Shown here one piece after another: positions 28,671 to 40,062 of a stretch of 64,000 nt of DNA; position 1 is the first letter of the stretch, and the number at the start of each line of letters is the position of its first letter. Under the pieces are notes generated by a model. It did not search any database and had not been told where the DNA came from. It was given only the letters and a program-made list of their open reading frames with translations. Where the stretch lies: positions 248,001 through 312,000 of the forward strand of contig NZ_KB910924.1 in NCBI RefSeq assembly GCF_000383235.1, read 5' to 3'. This DNA is from Bacillus sp. 123MFChir2. Its GTDB lineage: Bacteria; Bacillota; Bacilli; Bacillales; Bacillaceae_G. Position numbers and translations under genes: made by a program.

Positions 28671-29648
28671 TTAGAAGTTCATTACTTTGTTAACAGCTTC
28701 AACAATATCTTTATGGTTTGGTAACCATACACTCTCAGCTTGAGAGAATGGGAAGATTGTATCAGCAGCTGCAACACGTACAACTGGAGCTTCTAAGTTT
28801 AAGATTGCACGGTCATTGATTTCCGCTACAACGTTAGCTGCAATACCAGCTTGTTTTTGAGCTTCTTGAACTACAACAACGCGGCCTGTTTTTTCTACAG
28901 AAGCGATAATTGTTTCGATATCTAATGGTTGAACTGTACGTAAGTCCACAACCTCTAAAGAGATACCTTCTTTTTCTAGTTCTTCAGCAGCTTTTAATGC
29001 AGCATGTACCATTGCACCATATGTGATAACAGATACATCTGTACCTTCACGTTTCACATCAGCTTTACCAATTTCAATTGTGTATTCGCCTTCTGGTACT
29101 TCTTGACGGAAAGAACGGTATAATTTCATATGCTCTAAGTAAACAACTGGATCGTTGTCACGAATTGCAGAAATTAAAAGACCTTTCGCATCATATGGAG
29201 TAGATGGAATTATAACTTTTAAACCTGGTTGTTGTGTCATTAATCCTTCTAAGCTGTCAGCATGTAATTCTGGTGTATGAACACCACCGCCGAATGGAGA
29301 ACGAATTGTAACCGGAGCATTCCAACGTCCGCCAGAACGGTAGCGCATACGAGCCATTTGACCAGAGATAGAATCAATTACTTCGAATACGAAACCGAAG
29401 AATTGGATTTCAGGAACTGGACGGAAGCCTTCTAATGCTAAACCGATTGCAAGTCCGCCGATACCAGACTCTGCAAGTGGAGTATCCATTACACGGTCTT
29501 CACCAAATTCAGCTTGTAATCCTTCAGTAGCACGGAATACACCGCCGTTTACACCAACGTCTTCACCAAATACAAGTACGTTAGGATCGTTTTTCATTTC
29601 AACGCGTAAAGCATCAGTAATTGCTTGAATCATTGTCATTTGAGCCAT
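28671..29648 (-). CDS. pdhB: Pyruvate dehydrogenase E1 component, beta subunit
   Basis: A 325-residue transketolase-type beta subunit that pairs with PdhA to form the thiamine diphosphate site. Visible blocks are [16 protein letters not shown] (~25-40), [17 protein letters not shown] and the C-terminal transketolase domain ([13 protein letters not shown]). It is the second gene of pdhABCD, three bases after pdhA, with its ribosome-binding site in the pdhA 3' end. Confidence 0.97.
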   Translation of the reverse strand: MAQMTMIQAITDALRVEMKNDPNVLVFGEDVGVNGGVFRATEGLQAEFGEDRVMDTPLAESGIGGLAIGLALEGFRPVPEIQFFGFVFEVIDSISGQMARMRYRSGGRWNAPVTIRSPFGGGVHTPELHADSLEGLMTQQPGLKVIIPSTPYDAKGLLISAIRDNDPVVYLEHMKLYRSFRQEVPEGEYTIEIGKADVKREGTDVSVITYGAMVHAALKAAEELEKEGISLEVVDLRTVQPLDIETIIASVEKTGRVVVVQEAQKQAGIAANVVAEINDRAILNLEAPVVRVAAADTIFPFSQAESVWLPNHKDIVEAVNKVMNF

Positions 29649-29651
29649 GGC

Positions 29652-31267
<1,616 letters not shown>

Positions 31268-31420
31268 ATGTACGGATACACTTTTTGTTACCCCTCAACT
31301 TGCGCATATCCTTCGTATGGCTATGGTGGTGGTGGTTGCGGCGGCTTTGGACACGGATTTGCTTTAATTGTTGTATTATTTATACTCTTAATTATCGTCG
31401 GTGCTGCCTGCATCTGTTAA
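31268..31420 (+). CDS. YjcZ-type sporulation micro-protein
   Basis: A 50-residue protein: a Tyr/Gly/Cys-rich head ([23 protein letters not shown]) followed by one hydrophobic helix of the form [17 protein letters not shown] and a CIC end. The helix is the hallmark of YjcZ/YuzJ-like Bacillus sporulation peptides. AAAGGAGG lies seven bases before the ATG. No function is established for these peptides beyond spore association. Confidence 0.82.
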   Translation: MYGYTFCYPSTCAYPSYGYGGGGCGGFGHGFALIVVLFILLIIVGAACIC

Positions 31421-31440
31421 TGTAAAATGAAACAACTATA

Positions 31441-31476
31441 AAAGAACAAGGCGTTTGTTCGTCTTGTTCTTTGCCA
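31441..31476 (+). terminator. Terminator of the YjcZ-like gene
   Basis: AAAGAACAAG / CTTGTTCTTT with a 12-base loop, 20 bases after the stop codon; the T tail is short. Confidence 0.65.
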
Positions 31477-31527
31477 TGACTTTTTTCATAACCTTTGGTA
31501 GACTAAAAATGAAAGGAGAGATTATAT

Positions 31528-32082
31528 ATGCTTACAATGGATGATGTAATTCGTGAAGGAAATCCTATTTTACGGGCAGTGGCTGAAGAAATAGCTCTAC
31601 CTGCAAGCGAAGAAGATGTTCATATATTACGAAAGATTATCGAATTTGTGATTAACAGTCAAAATCCAGAAATGGTTGAAAAATATAATTTACGCCCTGG
31701 AATTGGTTTAGCCGCGCCGCAAATTGGTGTTTCTAAAAGAATGATTGCTGTCAATGTCACGGATCGAGATGGTACGTTATATAGCTACGCCTTATTTAAT
31801 CCAAAAATTATTAGCCACTCTGTTGAACGTACATACATATCAGGTGGCGAAGGATGTCTGTCCGTAGACCGTGAAGTCCCTGGCTATGTACCTCGTTACA
31901 CTCGTATCACTGTAACAGGAACGACAATAGATGGCGAAGACGTCAAACTACGTTTAAAAGGATTGCCAGCAATTGTATTCCAACATGAGATTGATCACTT
32001 AAATGGTGTTATGTTTTATGACCATATTAATAAAGATAATCCATTTATGATTCCAGAAAATGCAGCACCTTTAGAAAGATAA
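31528..32082 (+). CDS. def: Peptide deformylase
   Basis: This Fe2+/Zn2+ hydrolase removes the formyl group from nascent proteins. The 184-residue length and motifs fit type 2 (Gram-positive) deformylase: GIGLAAPQIG (~60), SGGEGCLSVDRE (~107-118, metal Cys) and QHEIDHLNG (~151-159, two His ligands and catalytic Glu). The gene corresponds in position to B. subtilis defB (ykrB). ATG 31528 follows AAAGGAGAG. Confidence 0.97.
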   Translation: MLTMDDVIREGNPILRAVAEEIALPASEEDVHILRKIIEFVINSQNPEMVEKYNLRPGIGLAAPQIGVSKRMIAVNVTDRDGTLYSYALFNPKIISHSVERTYISGGEGCLSVDREVPGYVPRYTRITVTGTTIDGEDVKLRLKGLPAIVFQHEIDHLNGVMFYDHINKDNPFMIPENAAPLER

Positions 32083-32115
32083 AACGCACTTTTCACGACG
32101 TGAAAATAATAAGAT

Positions 32116-32161
32116 AAAAAGAGTTAGTTTTCATTGAAGTTGGTGAAAACTGACTCTTTTT
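32116..32161. terminator. Bidirectional terminator def / Cof phosphatase
   Basis: An 18-base arm pairs across a ten-base loop (core GAGTTAGTTTTCA / TGAAAACTGACTC, one G-T pair) with A5 and T5 at the ends, between convergent genes. Confidence 0.88.
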
Positions 32162-32187
32162 ATTGAAGCGCTTCTTATATTTATACT

Positions 32188-32961
32188 TTATAACAGCCTT
32201 GCCCACTGCAATCCATGAAGTATACCATCTTCTGAAACATCTTTAGTTACATAATTCGCAAGCTTTTTCAAATCTTCATGTCCATTCCCCATAGCAATTC
32301 CTGTACCTACAGTTTCAATCATTTCTAAATCATTTAATCCGTCTCCAAATGCATACACTTGTTCCCCTGTGAATCCAAGCTTTTCAATAAACTTTTCAAT
32401 CCCTTTCGCTTTCGATCCTCCCATTGGAATAATGTCCATAGAGTAAGCATGCCAGCGAATAAAGTGAAACTTTGCATAGTCGTTAATAAACTTTCCTTCT
32501 TCTCCTGCTCTGCAAAATAAAAGCGTTTGGTAAACATCACGCTCCTCATAAAAGCGCGGTTCAAACGCAGGATGATCCATATGAAGGCTAGCAAAGCTTT
32601 CTGTTACATACTGATGCGATGTCACTGTTGCTTTCATTTCTTTATGATCTAAGTACACAAGCGGATAGCCTTCTTGCTCTGAAAACTTCGTGAAAGCATG
32701 CAATGCATCAGGGTGTAGAGGATTTTTATATATAACCTCATCTTCAAACACCACATACTGTCCATTGAAACTTACATAATTATGAATGTTTAGCTCTTTA
32801 CGAATATCTTCAAACATAAATGGGGCACGTCCTGTTGCAATTGCTACATGTATACCTTTTTCTTGCAAACGACGGACAGCTTCTTTTGTGGACTTCGGTA
32901 TTTCCTTGTTATGATCTAGCAATGTTCCATCAATATCAAAAAAGACAATTTTATCATTCAT
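32188..32961 (-). CDS. ykrA: Cof-type HAD hydrolase (YkrA type)
   Basis: A 257-residue HAD phosphatase of the Cof/type IIB subfamily. The nucleophile motif is FFDIDGTLLD (~6-15), motif II is IATGRAP (~41) and the C-terminal motif is FGDGLNDLEMI (~203). The central cap domain fits sugar- or nucleotide-phosphate substrates, which cannot be specified. It is convergent with def. ATG 32961 follows GAGGG. Confidence 0.9.
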   Translation of the reverse strand: MNDKIVFFDIDGTLLDHNKEIPKSTKEAVRRLQEKGIHVAIATGRAPFMFEDIRKELNIHNYVSFNGQYVVFEDEVIYKNPLHPDALHAFTKFSEQEGYPLVYLDHKEMKATVTSHQYVTESFASLHMDHPAFEPRFYEERDVYQTLLFCRAGEEGKFINDYAKFHFIRWHAYSMDIIPMGGSKAKGIEKFIEKLGFTGEQVYAFGDGLNDLEMIETVGTGIAMGNGHEDLKKLANYVTKDVSEDGILHGLQWARLL

Positions 32962-33274
32962 TTACATAACCCTCTCTACTTCATCAATTCGAACGTATCG
33001 CTATATACTCTAAATATTTTTTTCAAATACTAAAAAAGTATAACATATTGATGAATAAGGTGCTTTCTATCTAACCTTCTTACCTCACTATGCATATACT
33101 GAAATAAAAACAGCACTACGGTTCAACATATGCATTTTCTTTTCTTTTCTATCTCATACTATAAGTTGAACGAGATATTTTCTTACAAGTAGTTCTTTTT
33201 TGAAACTTAATTCTTCTTTCGAATTCTAATAAGATTCATTTGCATGTTTTGAGCGAAGAAAGGAAGGGACAACC
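32962..33274. other. Intergenic region before the 23-residue peptide gene
   Basis: A 313-base AT-rich gap between divergent genes. I see no repeat copy and no convincing promoter pair, only the ribosome-binding site AAGGAAGGG at its right end. Confidence 0.35.
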
Positions 33275-33346
33275 GTGCTAAAGAAATTGAAGAAAAAATT
33301 AAAAGTATATTGGAACGATTTACTTCGTAAAAAAACAATTGCTTAA
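33275..33346 (+). CDS. 23-residue basic peptide, unknown
   Basis: A GTG-initiated peptide, MLKKLKKKLKVYWNDLLRKK then TIA, with AAGGAAGGG eight bases upstream and a small terminator hairpin right after the stop. It is amphipathic and strongly basic, as expected of a helix lying on a membrane or on RNA. The tight packaging of ribosome-binding site, ORF and terminator argues for a real gene. No function can be given. Confidence 0.6.
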   Translation: MLKKLKKKLKVYWNDLLRKKTIA

Positions 33347-33351
33347 ATCAT

Positions 33352-33370
33352 GCCCATTTCGGGCTTTTTT
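33352..33370 (+). terminator. Terminator of the small peptide gene
   Basis: GCCC / GGGC around a five-base loop, followed by six T. It is short but well formed. Confidence 0.65.
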
Positions 33371-33465
33371 CTTCACTCTTATTCGAAAAAACATGAAAAT
33401 CATAACCGTTTGCTTTATAATAGGTAAAAGATAGCCTAAAACATAGACAAGGAGAGATTGTTTTA

Positions 33466-33678
33466 ATGATTTTTAAAGTATTTTATCAAGAAAAAACGCT
33501 AGAAGTACCTGTACGTGAAAATACTAAGGTGCTATATCTAGAAGCTGAGTCTGAAAGAGAAGTTCGCACAAAATTACACAAGTTCGCATACAATATTGAG
33601 TTTATCCAGTCTGTTACTGGTGCTCATCTTGAATATGAAAAGCAATATGCAGATTTCAAATTAGCGGAGAACGTTTAA
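33466..33678 (+). CDS. rpoY: RNA polymerase epsilon subunit (DUF1447)
   Basis: A 70-residue protein ([29 protein letters not shown]..) of the Firmicute-specific RpoY family, a Gp2-like small subunit that binds RNA polymerase near the DNA entry channel. It ends three bases before rnjA and is certainly co-transcribed, the same pairing as ykzG-ykqC in B. subtilis. ATG 33466 follows AAGGAGAG. Confidence 0.95.
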   Translation: MIFKVFYQEKTLEVPVRENTKVLYLEAESEREVRTKLHKFAYNIEFIQSVTGAHLEYEKQYADFKLAENV

Positions 33679-33681
33679 TTT

Positions 33682-35349
33682 ATGAAATTCTTAAAAAATG
33701 ACCAAACTGCTGTTTTCGCACTTGGCGGACTCGGTGAAATCGGCAAAAATACATATGCTGTTCAATTTCAAGATGAAATTATTATTATTGACGCTGGAAT
33801 CAAATTTCCAGAAGACGAACTTCTTGGGATTGATTATGTCATCCCTGACTACACGTATCTCGTACGCAATGAAGAAAAAATCAAAGGACTCTTTATTACA
33901 CATGGTCACGAAGATCATATCGGTGGGATTCCTTATTTATTACGCCAAGTAAACATTCCAATTTATGGTGGAAAACTAGCGCTTGGACTAATTAAAAATA
34001 AGTTAGAAGAGCACGGATTACTGCGAAAAGCACAATTGCATGAAATTAAAGAAGATGATGTGATTAAATTCAAAAAAACATCCGTCTCCTTCTTCCGTAC
34101 AACACATAGTATTCCTGATTCATATGGTATTGTTGTGAAGACACCACAAGGACAGGTTGTGCATACAGGAGATTTCAAATTTGATTTCACACCAGTTGGT
34201 GAGCCAGCAAACTTAACAAAGATGGCTGAAATCGGAAAAGAAGGTGTCCTTTGCTTGCTATCTGATAGCACGAATAGCGAAGTCCCTCACTTTACGATGT
34301 CTGAGCGCCGCGTTGGTGACAGCATCCAGGATATTTTCCGTAAAGTAGAGGGCCGTATTATATTCGCAACATTTGCTTCTAATATTCACAGGCTGCAACA
34401 AGTCGTAGAAGCTGCAGTAGCAAACAACCGAAAAATTGCCGTTTTTGGTCGAAGTATGGAAGCTGCAATGGAAATCGGACAAACTCTGGGCTATATTCGC
34501 TGCCCGAAAGATACAATTATTGAACCCGCACAACTAAATCGCATACCGGCAAATCAAGTTGTGATTTTATGTACAGGGAGTCAAGGGGAACCGATGGCTG
34601 CATTATCTCGAATCGCTAACGGTACTCACCGTCAAATCCAAATTATTCCAGGTGATACTGTAGTATTTTCTTCTTCTCCAATCCCAGGAAACACGATAAG
34701 TGTAAGCCGTACTATTAACATGTTATATCGCGCAGGCGCTGAAGTCATTCACGGGCCATTGACTGATATTCATACAAGTGGACATGGCGGACAAGAAGAA
34801 CAAAAGCTAATGTTACGTCTCATTAAGCCAAAATATTTTATGCCAATTCACGGTGAATACCGTATGCAACGTATGCATGCAAAACTAGCAAATGATTGCG
34901 GTATACCCGAAGAAAATTGCTTTATAATTGATAACGGTGATGTACTTGCACTTCGTGAAGATGAAGCAGCAATCGCAGGAAAGATTCCGTCTGGTTCTGT
35001 CTATATCGATGGAAATGGCATCGGTGATATCGGTAACATCGTACTTCGCGATCGTCGTATTCTTTCAGAAGAGGGACTTGTAATCGTTGTTGTTAGCATC
35101 GATATGAAAGATTTTAAAGTAGCGGCTGGTCCAGATATTATTTCTCGTGGATTCGTTTACATGCGCGAAAGTAGCGATTTAATTAACGATGCGCAAACAT
35201 TAATTACAACTCATTTAGAAAAAGTAATGGAGCGCAAAACGACACAGTGGTCTGAAATCAAAAATGAAATTACAGATACATTGGCTCCATTCTTATATGA
35301 GAAAACGAAACGTCGACCAATGATTTTACCAATCATTATGGAAATTTAA
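33682..35349 (+). CDS. rnjA: Ribonuclease J1
   Basis: A 555-residue metallo-beta-lactamase/beta-CASP nuclease with 5'-to-3' exonuclease and endonuclease activity in RNA turnover. The zinc motif HGHEDH is residues 74-79; further ligands appear in HSIPDS (~142), HTGDFKFD (~164) and the C-terminal PIHGEYR (~390). beta-CASP motifs follow GRSMEA. The C-terminal domain is full length. The SR1P peptide encoded at 23748 is known in B. subtilis to affect RNase J1 through GapA. Confidence 0.97.
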   Translation: MKFLKNDQTAVFALGGLGEIGKNTYAVQFQDEIIIIDAGIKFPEDELLGIDYVIPDYTYLVRNEEKIKGLFITHGHEDHIGGIPYLLRQVNIPIYGGKLALGLIKNKLEEHGLLRKAQLHEIKEDDVIKFKKTSVSFFRTTHSIPDSYGIVVKTPQGQVVHTGDFKFDFTPVGEPANLTKMAEIGKEGVLCLLSDSTNSEVPHFTMSERRVGDSIQDIFRKVEGRIIFATFASNIHRLQQVVEAAVANNRKIAVFGRSMEAAMEIGQTLGYIRCPKDTIIEPAQLNRIPANQVVILCTGSQGEPMAALSRIANGTHRQIQIIPGDTVVFSSSPIPGNTISVSRTINMLYRAGAEVIHGPLTDIHTSGHGGQEEQKLMLRLIKPKYFMPIHGEYRMQRMHAKLANDCGIPEENCFIIDNGDVLALREDEAAIAGKIPSGSVYIDGNGIGDIGNIVLRDRRILSEEGLVIVVVSIDMKDFKVAAGPDIISRGFVYMRESSDLINDAQTLITTHLEKVMERKTTQWSEIKNEITDTLAPFLYEKTKRRPMILPIIMEI

Positions 35350-35351
35350 CT

Positions 35352-35389
35352 AAAAAGGACAATGCCGCTATGTTGGCATTGTCCTTTTT
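35352..35389. terminator. Bidirectional terminator rnjA / ktrC
   Basis: A perfect 15-base-pair hairpin (core GGACAATGCC / GGCATTGTCC, eight-base loop) with A5/T5 ends. Confidence 0.92.
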
Positions 35390-35390
35390 G

Positions 35391-36059
35391 TCATTTCGTT
35401 AAAAATATTTCGAAGCGGTCTACGTCATTATCGTGACCAATAACGATTAAAATGTCTCCCATTTGAATGTTTTCTGTGGCACGCGGTGAAACAAGAACTT
35501 CCTTCCCACGCTTAATCGCTACAATGTTCAATCCAAACTTTGCACGAATATCTAAATCAATCAATGAATGACCATTAATTTTTTCGTTCGCAATAATCTC
35601 AACAATACTATGCTCATCTGAAAGCTCTAAATAGTCCAAAACGCTACTTGAGGCAATATTATTGGCAATTCTTTTTCCCATATCACGCTCAGGGTGAACA
35701 ATTTGATCCGCTCCAATTTTACGAAGAACTTTTTCATGATAATCATTTTGTGCTTTTACAGTAACATTTTTCACACCCAGCTCTTTCAAGATAAGCGTTG
35801 TTAAAATACTTGACTGAATATTATCTCCAATTGCAATAACTACATGCTCGAAGTTTCGAATACCAAGACTTTTTAATACCATCTCATCTGTAGAATCCGC
35901 GATGACAGCATGAGATGCAATATTTGCAAACTCATTTACACGATCTTCATCCATATCAATCGCCATAACTTCCATTCCTAATTGTGCTAATTCCCGGCAA
36001 ATACTACCACCAAATCGCCCAAGACCAATAATAGCAAATTCTTTTTCTCTTGTGCTCAC
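35391..36059 (-). CDS. ktrC: Potassium uptake regulatory subunit KtrC (RCK domain)
   Basis: A 222-residue cytoplasmic gating subunit for a Ktr potassium channel. Residues ~1-135 are the RCK_N Rossmann domain with NAD/ATP-binding GLGRFGGS (~11-18), and residues ~140-222 are RCK_C, the domain that binds c-di-AMP in related proteins. I choose GTG 36059, seven bases after GGAGG, instead of the ATG at 36092, since B. subtilis KtrC also starts close to the first strand. The channel partner (KtrD) is not in the window. darB nearby is another c-di-AMP receptor. Confidence 0.92.
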   Translation of the reverse strand: MSTREKEFAIIGLGRFGGSICRELAQLGMEVMAIDMDEDRVNEFANIASHAVIADSTDEMVLKSLGIRNFEHVVIAIGDNIQSSILTTLILKELGVKNVTVKAQNDYHEKVLRKIGADQIVHPERDMGKRIANNIASSSVLDYLELSDEHSIVEIIANEKINGHSLIDLDIRAKFGLNIVAIKRGKEVLVSPRATENIQMGDILIVIGHDNDVDRFEIFLTK

Positions 36060-36107
36060 ACAAATTCCTCCAGTTATATCAAATCGTATCAAGCAAAACC
36101 TTTAGCA

Positions 36108-36123
36108 GTGGGATTATTCCCAC
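36108..36123. promoter_or_regulatory. Perfect inverted repeat in the ktrC leader
   Basis: GTGGGA-TTAT-TCCCAC is about 50 bases before the ktrC start. It could be a leader hairpin or a protein-binding site; the sequence does not tell which. Confidence 0.35.
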
Positions 36124-36346
36124 CTATCTTCTTTAACTCTTCAAAAACTTGATGTGAAGGCTTTGTACCTATACATCAGAACCAACTATCATTGTAGCAT
36201 ATTTTCACTTCCATCATTGTTTTTTCATTCTAAATAATGGGAAAAACTTACATATACTTACCCCTTCAAGATTCCTCACATTCTTAAAGTAATTGTTTTA
36301 CTGCATGCATAATGGAACAACCCCTGCAATGATCGCCTCTTCACTC

Positions 36347-37213
36347 TTATTTTTGTTTTTGAATATAAAAATATTGTTGTAAATAAAAAGCGAGCATACA
36401 GACTAACATACCAAAGATAAATATATTTCCAAACGAACTAAATGTTTGAAATACAAACATTAATGTTTCTTGTCCAAAAAAAGCAAATAGTAAATTTATA
36501 AAGGCACATAATATCGCAAATTGATAGTGATGCTGATGAAATAAATAATGAGTTGCTCCTAAAAAACCAGCAAAAGAAACAATAAATACCCACCACATTT
36601 CCATCATCTTTTGCCAGCCTACTAGCTCATATCCGTTCACAGCAATTGCAATTGCTCCTATAACAACCATCGTTGGAACGCTCCAAAATAAAGCCCATTT
36701 TCGAAAGAGTAATACCGCATTCCTGTCTTCTCGTTTATGCGCACAATACGTTAAAAAAGTCGCGCTTATGTATAAGAGCGAGACAATTGTTAGAATAATA
36801 ATTAACCAAAAATGAAGCTGATAGTACTCATGTTCTATATTCGTAACAATTGCAGCTAACAAGCCTGGAATACATATGCCAGTATAACCTTCCACCAGTG
36901 CCTTATTCCAAAATACCATATTACCAATTCGAATCCCTAATAGCATAAAAAGAATGGCGCCAAGGATAAATAAAGTCATTTTATTTCCAACTAAACTCGT
37001 CGAAAAAGCGATCAATCCAACAAATAAGAATAAAGCAAATGCATTCATAATTTCGGCAACAGGTGATAAATACTCTTTCACCCACTCATATGTGTTCGTA
37101 TAATTTTCTTTTTTTGCTAAACAATATGTATAAAAACTAACACCAAAATAAATCGCTGCTACAATTACATATGTATATAAAAAGAAACATAGTATAGTAC
37201 TTCCAATCTGCAC
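36347..37213 (-). CDS. Multi-pass membrane protein, unknown
   Basis: A 288-residue protein with about nine hydrophobic helices. The pattern of early helices (LYTYVIVAAIYFGVSFYTYCLA, then SPVAEIMNAFALFLFVGLIAF and FWNKALVEGYTG) faintly recalls subunit II of cytochrome bd oxidases, but no diagnostic residue is present, so I leave it unnamed. The start is GTG 37213 with AGGTAGGGG upstream. It lies between ktrC and ykuV on the same strand. Confidence 0.8.
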   Translation of the reverse strand: MQIGSTILCFFLYTYVIVAAIYFGVSFYTYCLAKKENYTNTYEWVKEYLSPVAEIMNAFALFLFVGLIAFSTSLVGNKMTLFILGAILFMLLGIRIGNMVFWNKALVEGYTGICIPGLLAAIVTNIEHEYYQLHFWLIIILTIVSLLYISATFLTYCAHKREDRNAVLLFRKWALFWSVPTMVVIGAIAIAVNGYELVGWQKMMEMWWVFIVSFAGFLGATHYLFHQHHYQFAILCAFINLLFAFFGQETLMFVFQTFSSFGNIFIFGMLVCMLAFYLQQYFYIQKQK

Positions 37214-37280
37214 ACTATCCCCTACCTTTTTCTCTATGTACCATATTGATTTTACACAAATTTCATATAAAATGTAAATA

Positions 37281-37308
37281 AAAACCTCCCTGCTACAAGG
37301 GAGGTTTT
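37281..37308 (-). terminator. ykuV terminator
   Basis: AAAACCTCCCT / AGGGAGGTTTT with a six-base loop, directly after the ykuV stop on the minus strand. Confidence 0.85.
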
Positions 37309-37311
37309 CCT

Positions 37312-37770
37312 TTATTCAGCTTCTTTTTCAGCTTCATCAAGAACGCGGTTTACTCGTTTTGTTAACATTTGCATACCGCTACCGCCCGCTTGAAAGTGGC
37401 GTAATACACCATTTTTATCAAACACATAATATGCTGGTACATATTGATTCTCAAAAGAGTCTGTAATTGTATGCTTATTGTCCACCAAAATAGGTTGTAC
37501 AATACCATGCTCATCTGCCACTGCTTTCACTTTTTCAAGATCTAAATCTTCTTCTGAACGCGGCATATGTACAGCAATCACATTTAATTTATCTTTATAG
37601 TTATCACGGAATTCATTAATACTCGGCATTGCTTCTTTACATAAATGACAGCTAACAGACCAAAAATGAATCAATGTTGGTTTATCGCCAATTAGCGCTT
37701 CTCTAACTACTTCTCCATTTAGTACAGTCGTTTCTCCTTCTAAGGAAGGCATTGGTTCACGTAATTTCAT
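37312..37770 (-). CDS. ykuV: Thiol-disulfide oxidoreductase YkuV
   Basis: A 152-residue TlpA/thioredoxin-like protein without a signal peptide, so cytoplasmic. The redox motif is CHLC (Cys41, Cys44) in FWSVSCHLCKEAMP, and the cis-Pro region is YVPAYYVFDKNG. Sequence matches B. subtilis YkuV along its length. The adjacent upstream gene is peroxiredoxin ykuU, suggesting a reductase/peroxidase pair. ATG 37770 follows GGGGG. Confidence 0.93.
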   Translation of the reverse strand: MKLREPMPSLEGETTVLNGEVVREALIGDKPTLIHFWSVSCHLCKEAMPSINEFRDNYKDKLNVIAVHMPRSEEDLDLEKVKAVADEHGIVQPILVDNKHTITDSFENQYVPAYYVFDKNGVLRHFQAGGSGMQMLTKRVNRVLDEAEKEAE

Positions 37771-37796
37771 AACATTTCCCCCTTATATATGTAGAG

Positions 37797-37826
37797 AAAG
37801 GTCTAACAACAATTTGCTAGACCTTG
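37797..37826 (-). terminator. Hairpin between ykuU and ykuV
   Basis: AAGGTCTA / TAGACCTT with a 12-base loop after ykuU. The T tail on the minus strand is weak, so partial readthrough into ykuV is possible. Confidence 0.55.
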
Positions 37827-37842
37827 TTCACTCATTCAAAAA

Positions 37843-38391
37843 TTAAACGTTTAAAGTCTCTTGACCTGGTTTCCAGTTTGCTGGGCAAAGTCCGCCAGTT
37901 TGAAGCGCTTGAAGAACACGGAGCACTTCGTCAACTTCCCGTCCAATGTTGTTATGGTGGACAACTTGATACATTAATTCGCCTTCTGGGCTAATAATGA
38001 ATAGACCACGAAGCGCGATCCCTTCTTCTTCAAGTAATACGCCATAATCACGAGATACCGCATGATTTGTATCAGCAGCTAATGGATATTTTAAATCGCC
38101 TAAACCGTTTTTCGTACGGTCAGTGTTAATCCATGCTAAATGAGTATGAATTGTGTCAGTTGATACACCAATTACCTCTGCATCTAAATCTTCGAACTCA
38201 TCATAACGATCGGAAAGGGCGATAATTTCTGTTGGACATACGAAAGTGAAATCCATTGGATAGAAGAAAAGCACTGTCCATTTGTCTTGTTTCATAACCT
38301 CTTCAAGGCTTACTTTACCAAATTCTTTGTTTGGCATAACAGCATCCATCTCAAAGCGTGGAGCTTGTTTTGCTACCATACGTTCTGCCAT
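37843..38391 (-). CDS. ykuU: 2-Cys peroxiredoxin YkuU
   Basis: A 182-residue peroxiredoxin that reduces hydrogen peroxide and organic peroxides. Peroxidatic Cys52 sits in DFTFVCPTE and resolving Cys169 in GGLCPANW, the typical 2-Cys arrangement. ATG 38391 lies nine bases after GGAGG; the longer frame from a TTG at 38400 overlaps that site. Co-location with ykuV suggests it is recycled by that thioredoxin-like protein, although thioredoxin itself is possible. Confidence 0.94.
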   Translation of the reverse strand: MAERMVAKQAPRFEMDAVMPNKEFGKVSLEEVMKQDKWTVLFFYPMDFTFVCPTEIIALSDRYDEFEDLDAEVIGVSTDTIHTHLAWINTDRTKNGLGDLKYPLAADTNHAVSRDYGVLLEEEGIALRGLFIISPEGELMYQVVHHNNIGREVDEVLRVLQALQTGGLCPANWKPGQETLNV

Positions 38392-38581
38392 ATGTACCAA
38401 CCTCCGTTAATTTTTAGTCATATATTGTCTATCCTTATATTATATGGGAGAAAATGGTTTTCAGTCAATATCATTTAATAATAATTACAAAACAACTAAC
38501 TATCAACTTTTCCCCCACCTACCATTATAAAGTATTGTGCTAGAATTACAAAAAAAATGCACCAAAGACTATAAAATTTTT

Positions 38582-38846
38582 GTAAGTACTTAGTTACTGT
38601 ATGAAAAACCGACAAAAAAACATTTTTTCAAACGGGCGAGAGGGACTGCGATGCATAGGAGCGGTCAGGGCCCTTTCCTGCCACGTGCAAGGTTTAAAAA
38701 CAAAAGTAGACAATACGTGCAGGCTCCCGCCCTATTTGCATAACAGCAGTCTATATGCCTAGAATGAATTTATAAGTAATAGAGAGACACATCTTCACTA
38801 GAATCATACCTTTTCTAAATTTCTAAAAGGTATAGCTGGTAGTTAC
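38582..38846 (-). mobile_element. MITE-like repeat, family 1 (long form)
   Basis: A 265-bp element in reverse orientation to the 24027 copy, matching it nearly end to end. The ends are GTAAGTACTTAG and, at the right, CTGGTAGTTAC. The core has GCATAGGAGCGGTCAGGGCC and GCCACGTGCAAGGTTT. It fills most of the 483-base gap between ykuU and dapL. No ORF is inside. Confidence 0.82.
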
Positions 38847-38874
38847 AAATTTTTTATACAAAAAGGGACAAGCA

Positions 38875-40005
38875 TTACGCTCTATCCCCTTTCCATTTTA
38901 CGTATGTTGTTAAAAATAGAATTGCTTTTTCAATTGCTGATTCATCTGGCTGTAATTTCGCGTGATGCAGTCCATATTCAGATTCGACACCAAGCCAAAA
39001 CATAAAACCTGGAATCTCACGTAGCATATATCCAAAATCTTCTCCTGTCATAGCCTCTGTACAAGTAATTACATTCATATCTGTATGTTCATCAGTAAAC
39101 TCCATGAATTCCTTCGTTAACGTTTCATCGTTATATACTTGATGATACATCGCTCCGTAATCAATATGCGCTGTACACCCAAAAGACGTTTCGATTCCAG
39201 CAACAATTGCTTCAATCCGTTCCTTTACTCGTTTCATAGATTCAACAGATAATGTACGTATCGTGCCTTCTAGACGAGCTTTTTCCGCAATAACATTTTG
39301 TACTGTTCCGCCAGTAATTTTCCCGATTGTAATAACTGCACTATCAAGTGGATTGACATTGCGACTAATAACAGATTGCAGTTGTATGACAAGATGGCTT
39401 GCGGCAACAATCATATCGTTTGCTGTATGTGGATATGCTGCATGTCCACCTTTCCCTTTCAAATCAATGTATAGCTCGGATGTATTCGCAAAAAGTAATC
39501 CCTCTTTTGTCGCAATTGTCCCTACTGGATATTCTGGTGCAACATGAAGCCCAAGAATCATATCTGGTTTCCATGCTTGTAACTCTTCACTTTGTAATAA
39601 CGGCAGAGCGCCACCCGGTCCTTCCTCAGCTGGTTGAAAAATAAAAACAAGATGATCATCAATTCGCTCTGTAACAAAAGCTGTTAATAATCCAAGGCCA
39701 ATTGTCGTATGCATATCATGCCCGCATGCATGCATCATCCCTTCATGTAATGAAGAAAATTCATATCCTGTCTCTTCCGTAATTGGAAGTCCGTCGATAT
39801 CAGCACGGTAACCAATTGTTTTTTTCGGATTACGGCCATGTACTTTTACAATGACACCTGTTTTCCATGTCTTTACTTCCATAAACTCACTTGGAAGAGT
39901 ATTTATATAACTTAAAATATATTGCTGTGTTTTCCATTCCTGAAAACCAAGCTCCGGAATTTGATGTAAATCTCTCCGCATTTGAATAAATTTATTTACC
40001 ATCAT
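38875..40005 (-). CDS. dapL: N-acetyldiaminopimelate deacetylase
   Basis: The last acetylase-branch step: it hydrolyses N-acetyl-LL-2,6-diaminopimelate to acetate and LL-diaminopimelate. A 376-residue M20-family metallohydrolase with [12 protein letters not shown] at the N-terminus, the metal site ACGHDMHT (~93-100), [11 protein letters not shown] (~128-138, catalytic Glu) and HHAKLQPDE near the end. It lies 57 bases downstream of dapH on the same strand, so they form an operon. ATG 40005 is the first of two adjacent ATGs with GGTGGTG upstream. Confidence 0.95.
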   Translation of the reverse strand: MMVNKFIQMRRDLHQIPELGFQEWKTQQYILSYINTLPSEFMEVKTWKTGVIVKVHGRNPKKTIGYRADIDGLPITEETGYEFSSLHEGMMHACGHDMHTTIGLGLLTAFVTERIDDHLVFIFQPAEEGPGGALPLLQSEELQAWKPDMILGLHVAPEYPVGTIATKEGLLFANTSELYIDLKGKGGHAAYPHTANDMIVAASHLVIQLQSVISRNVNPLDSAVITIGKITGGTVQNVIAEKARLEGTIRTLSVESMKRVKERIEAIVAGIETSFGCTAHIDYGAMYHQVYNDETLTKEFMEFTDEHTDMNVITCTEAMTGEDFGYMLREIPGFMFWLGVESEYGLHHAKLQPDESAIEKAILFLTTYVKWKGDRA

Positions 40006-40023
40006 CGTTTCACCACCATTGAT

Positions 40024-40060
40024 AAAAAGCGTAAGAGCCTACAAGCCCTTACGCTTTCTT
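40024..40060 (-). terminator. Hairpin between dapH and dapL
   Basis: AAAGCGTAAG / CTTACGCTTT, loop about 12 bases, between the two genes on the same strand. The minus-strand tail is T-rich, so it may attenuate dapL expression relative to dapH. Confidence 0.6.
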
Positions 40061-40062
40061 TT

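Noticed and set aside
36347-37213. Cytochrome bd oxidase subunit II
   Set aside because: Only the helix pattern is suggestive; conserved CydB residues and a neighbouring cydA are absent, so it is left unnamed.
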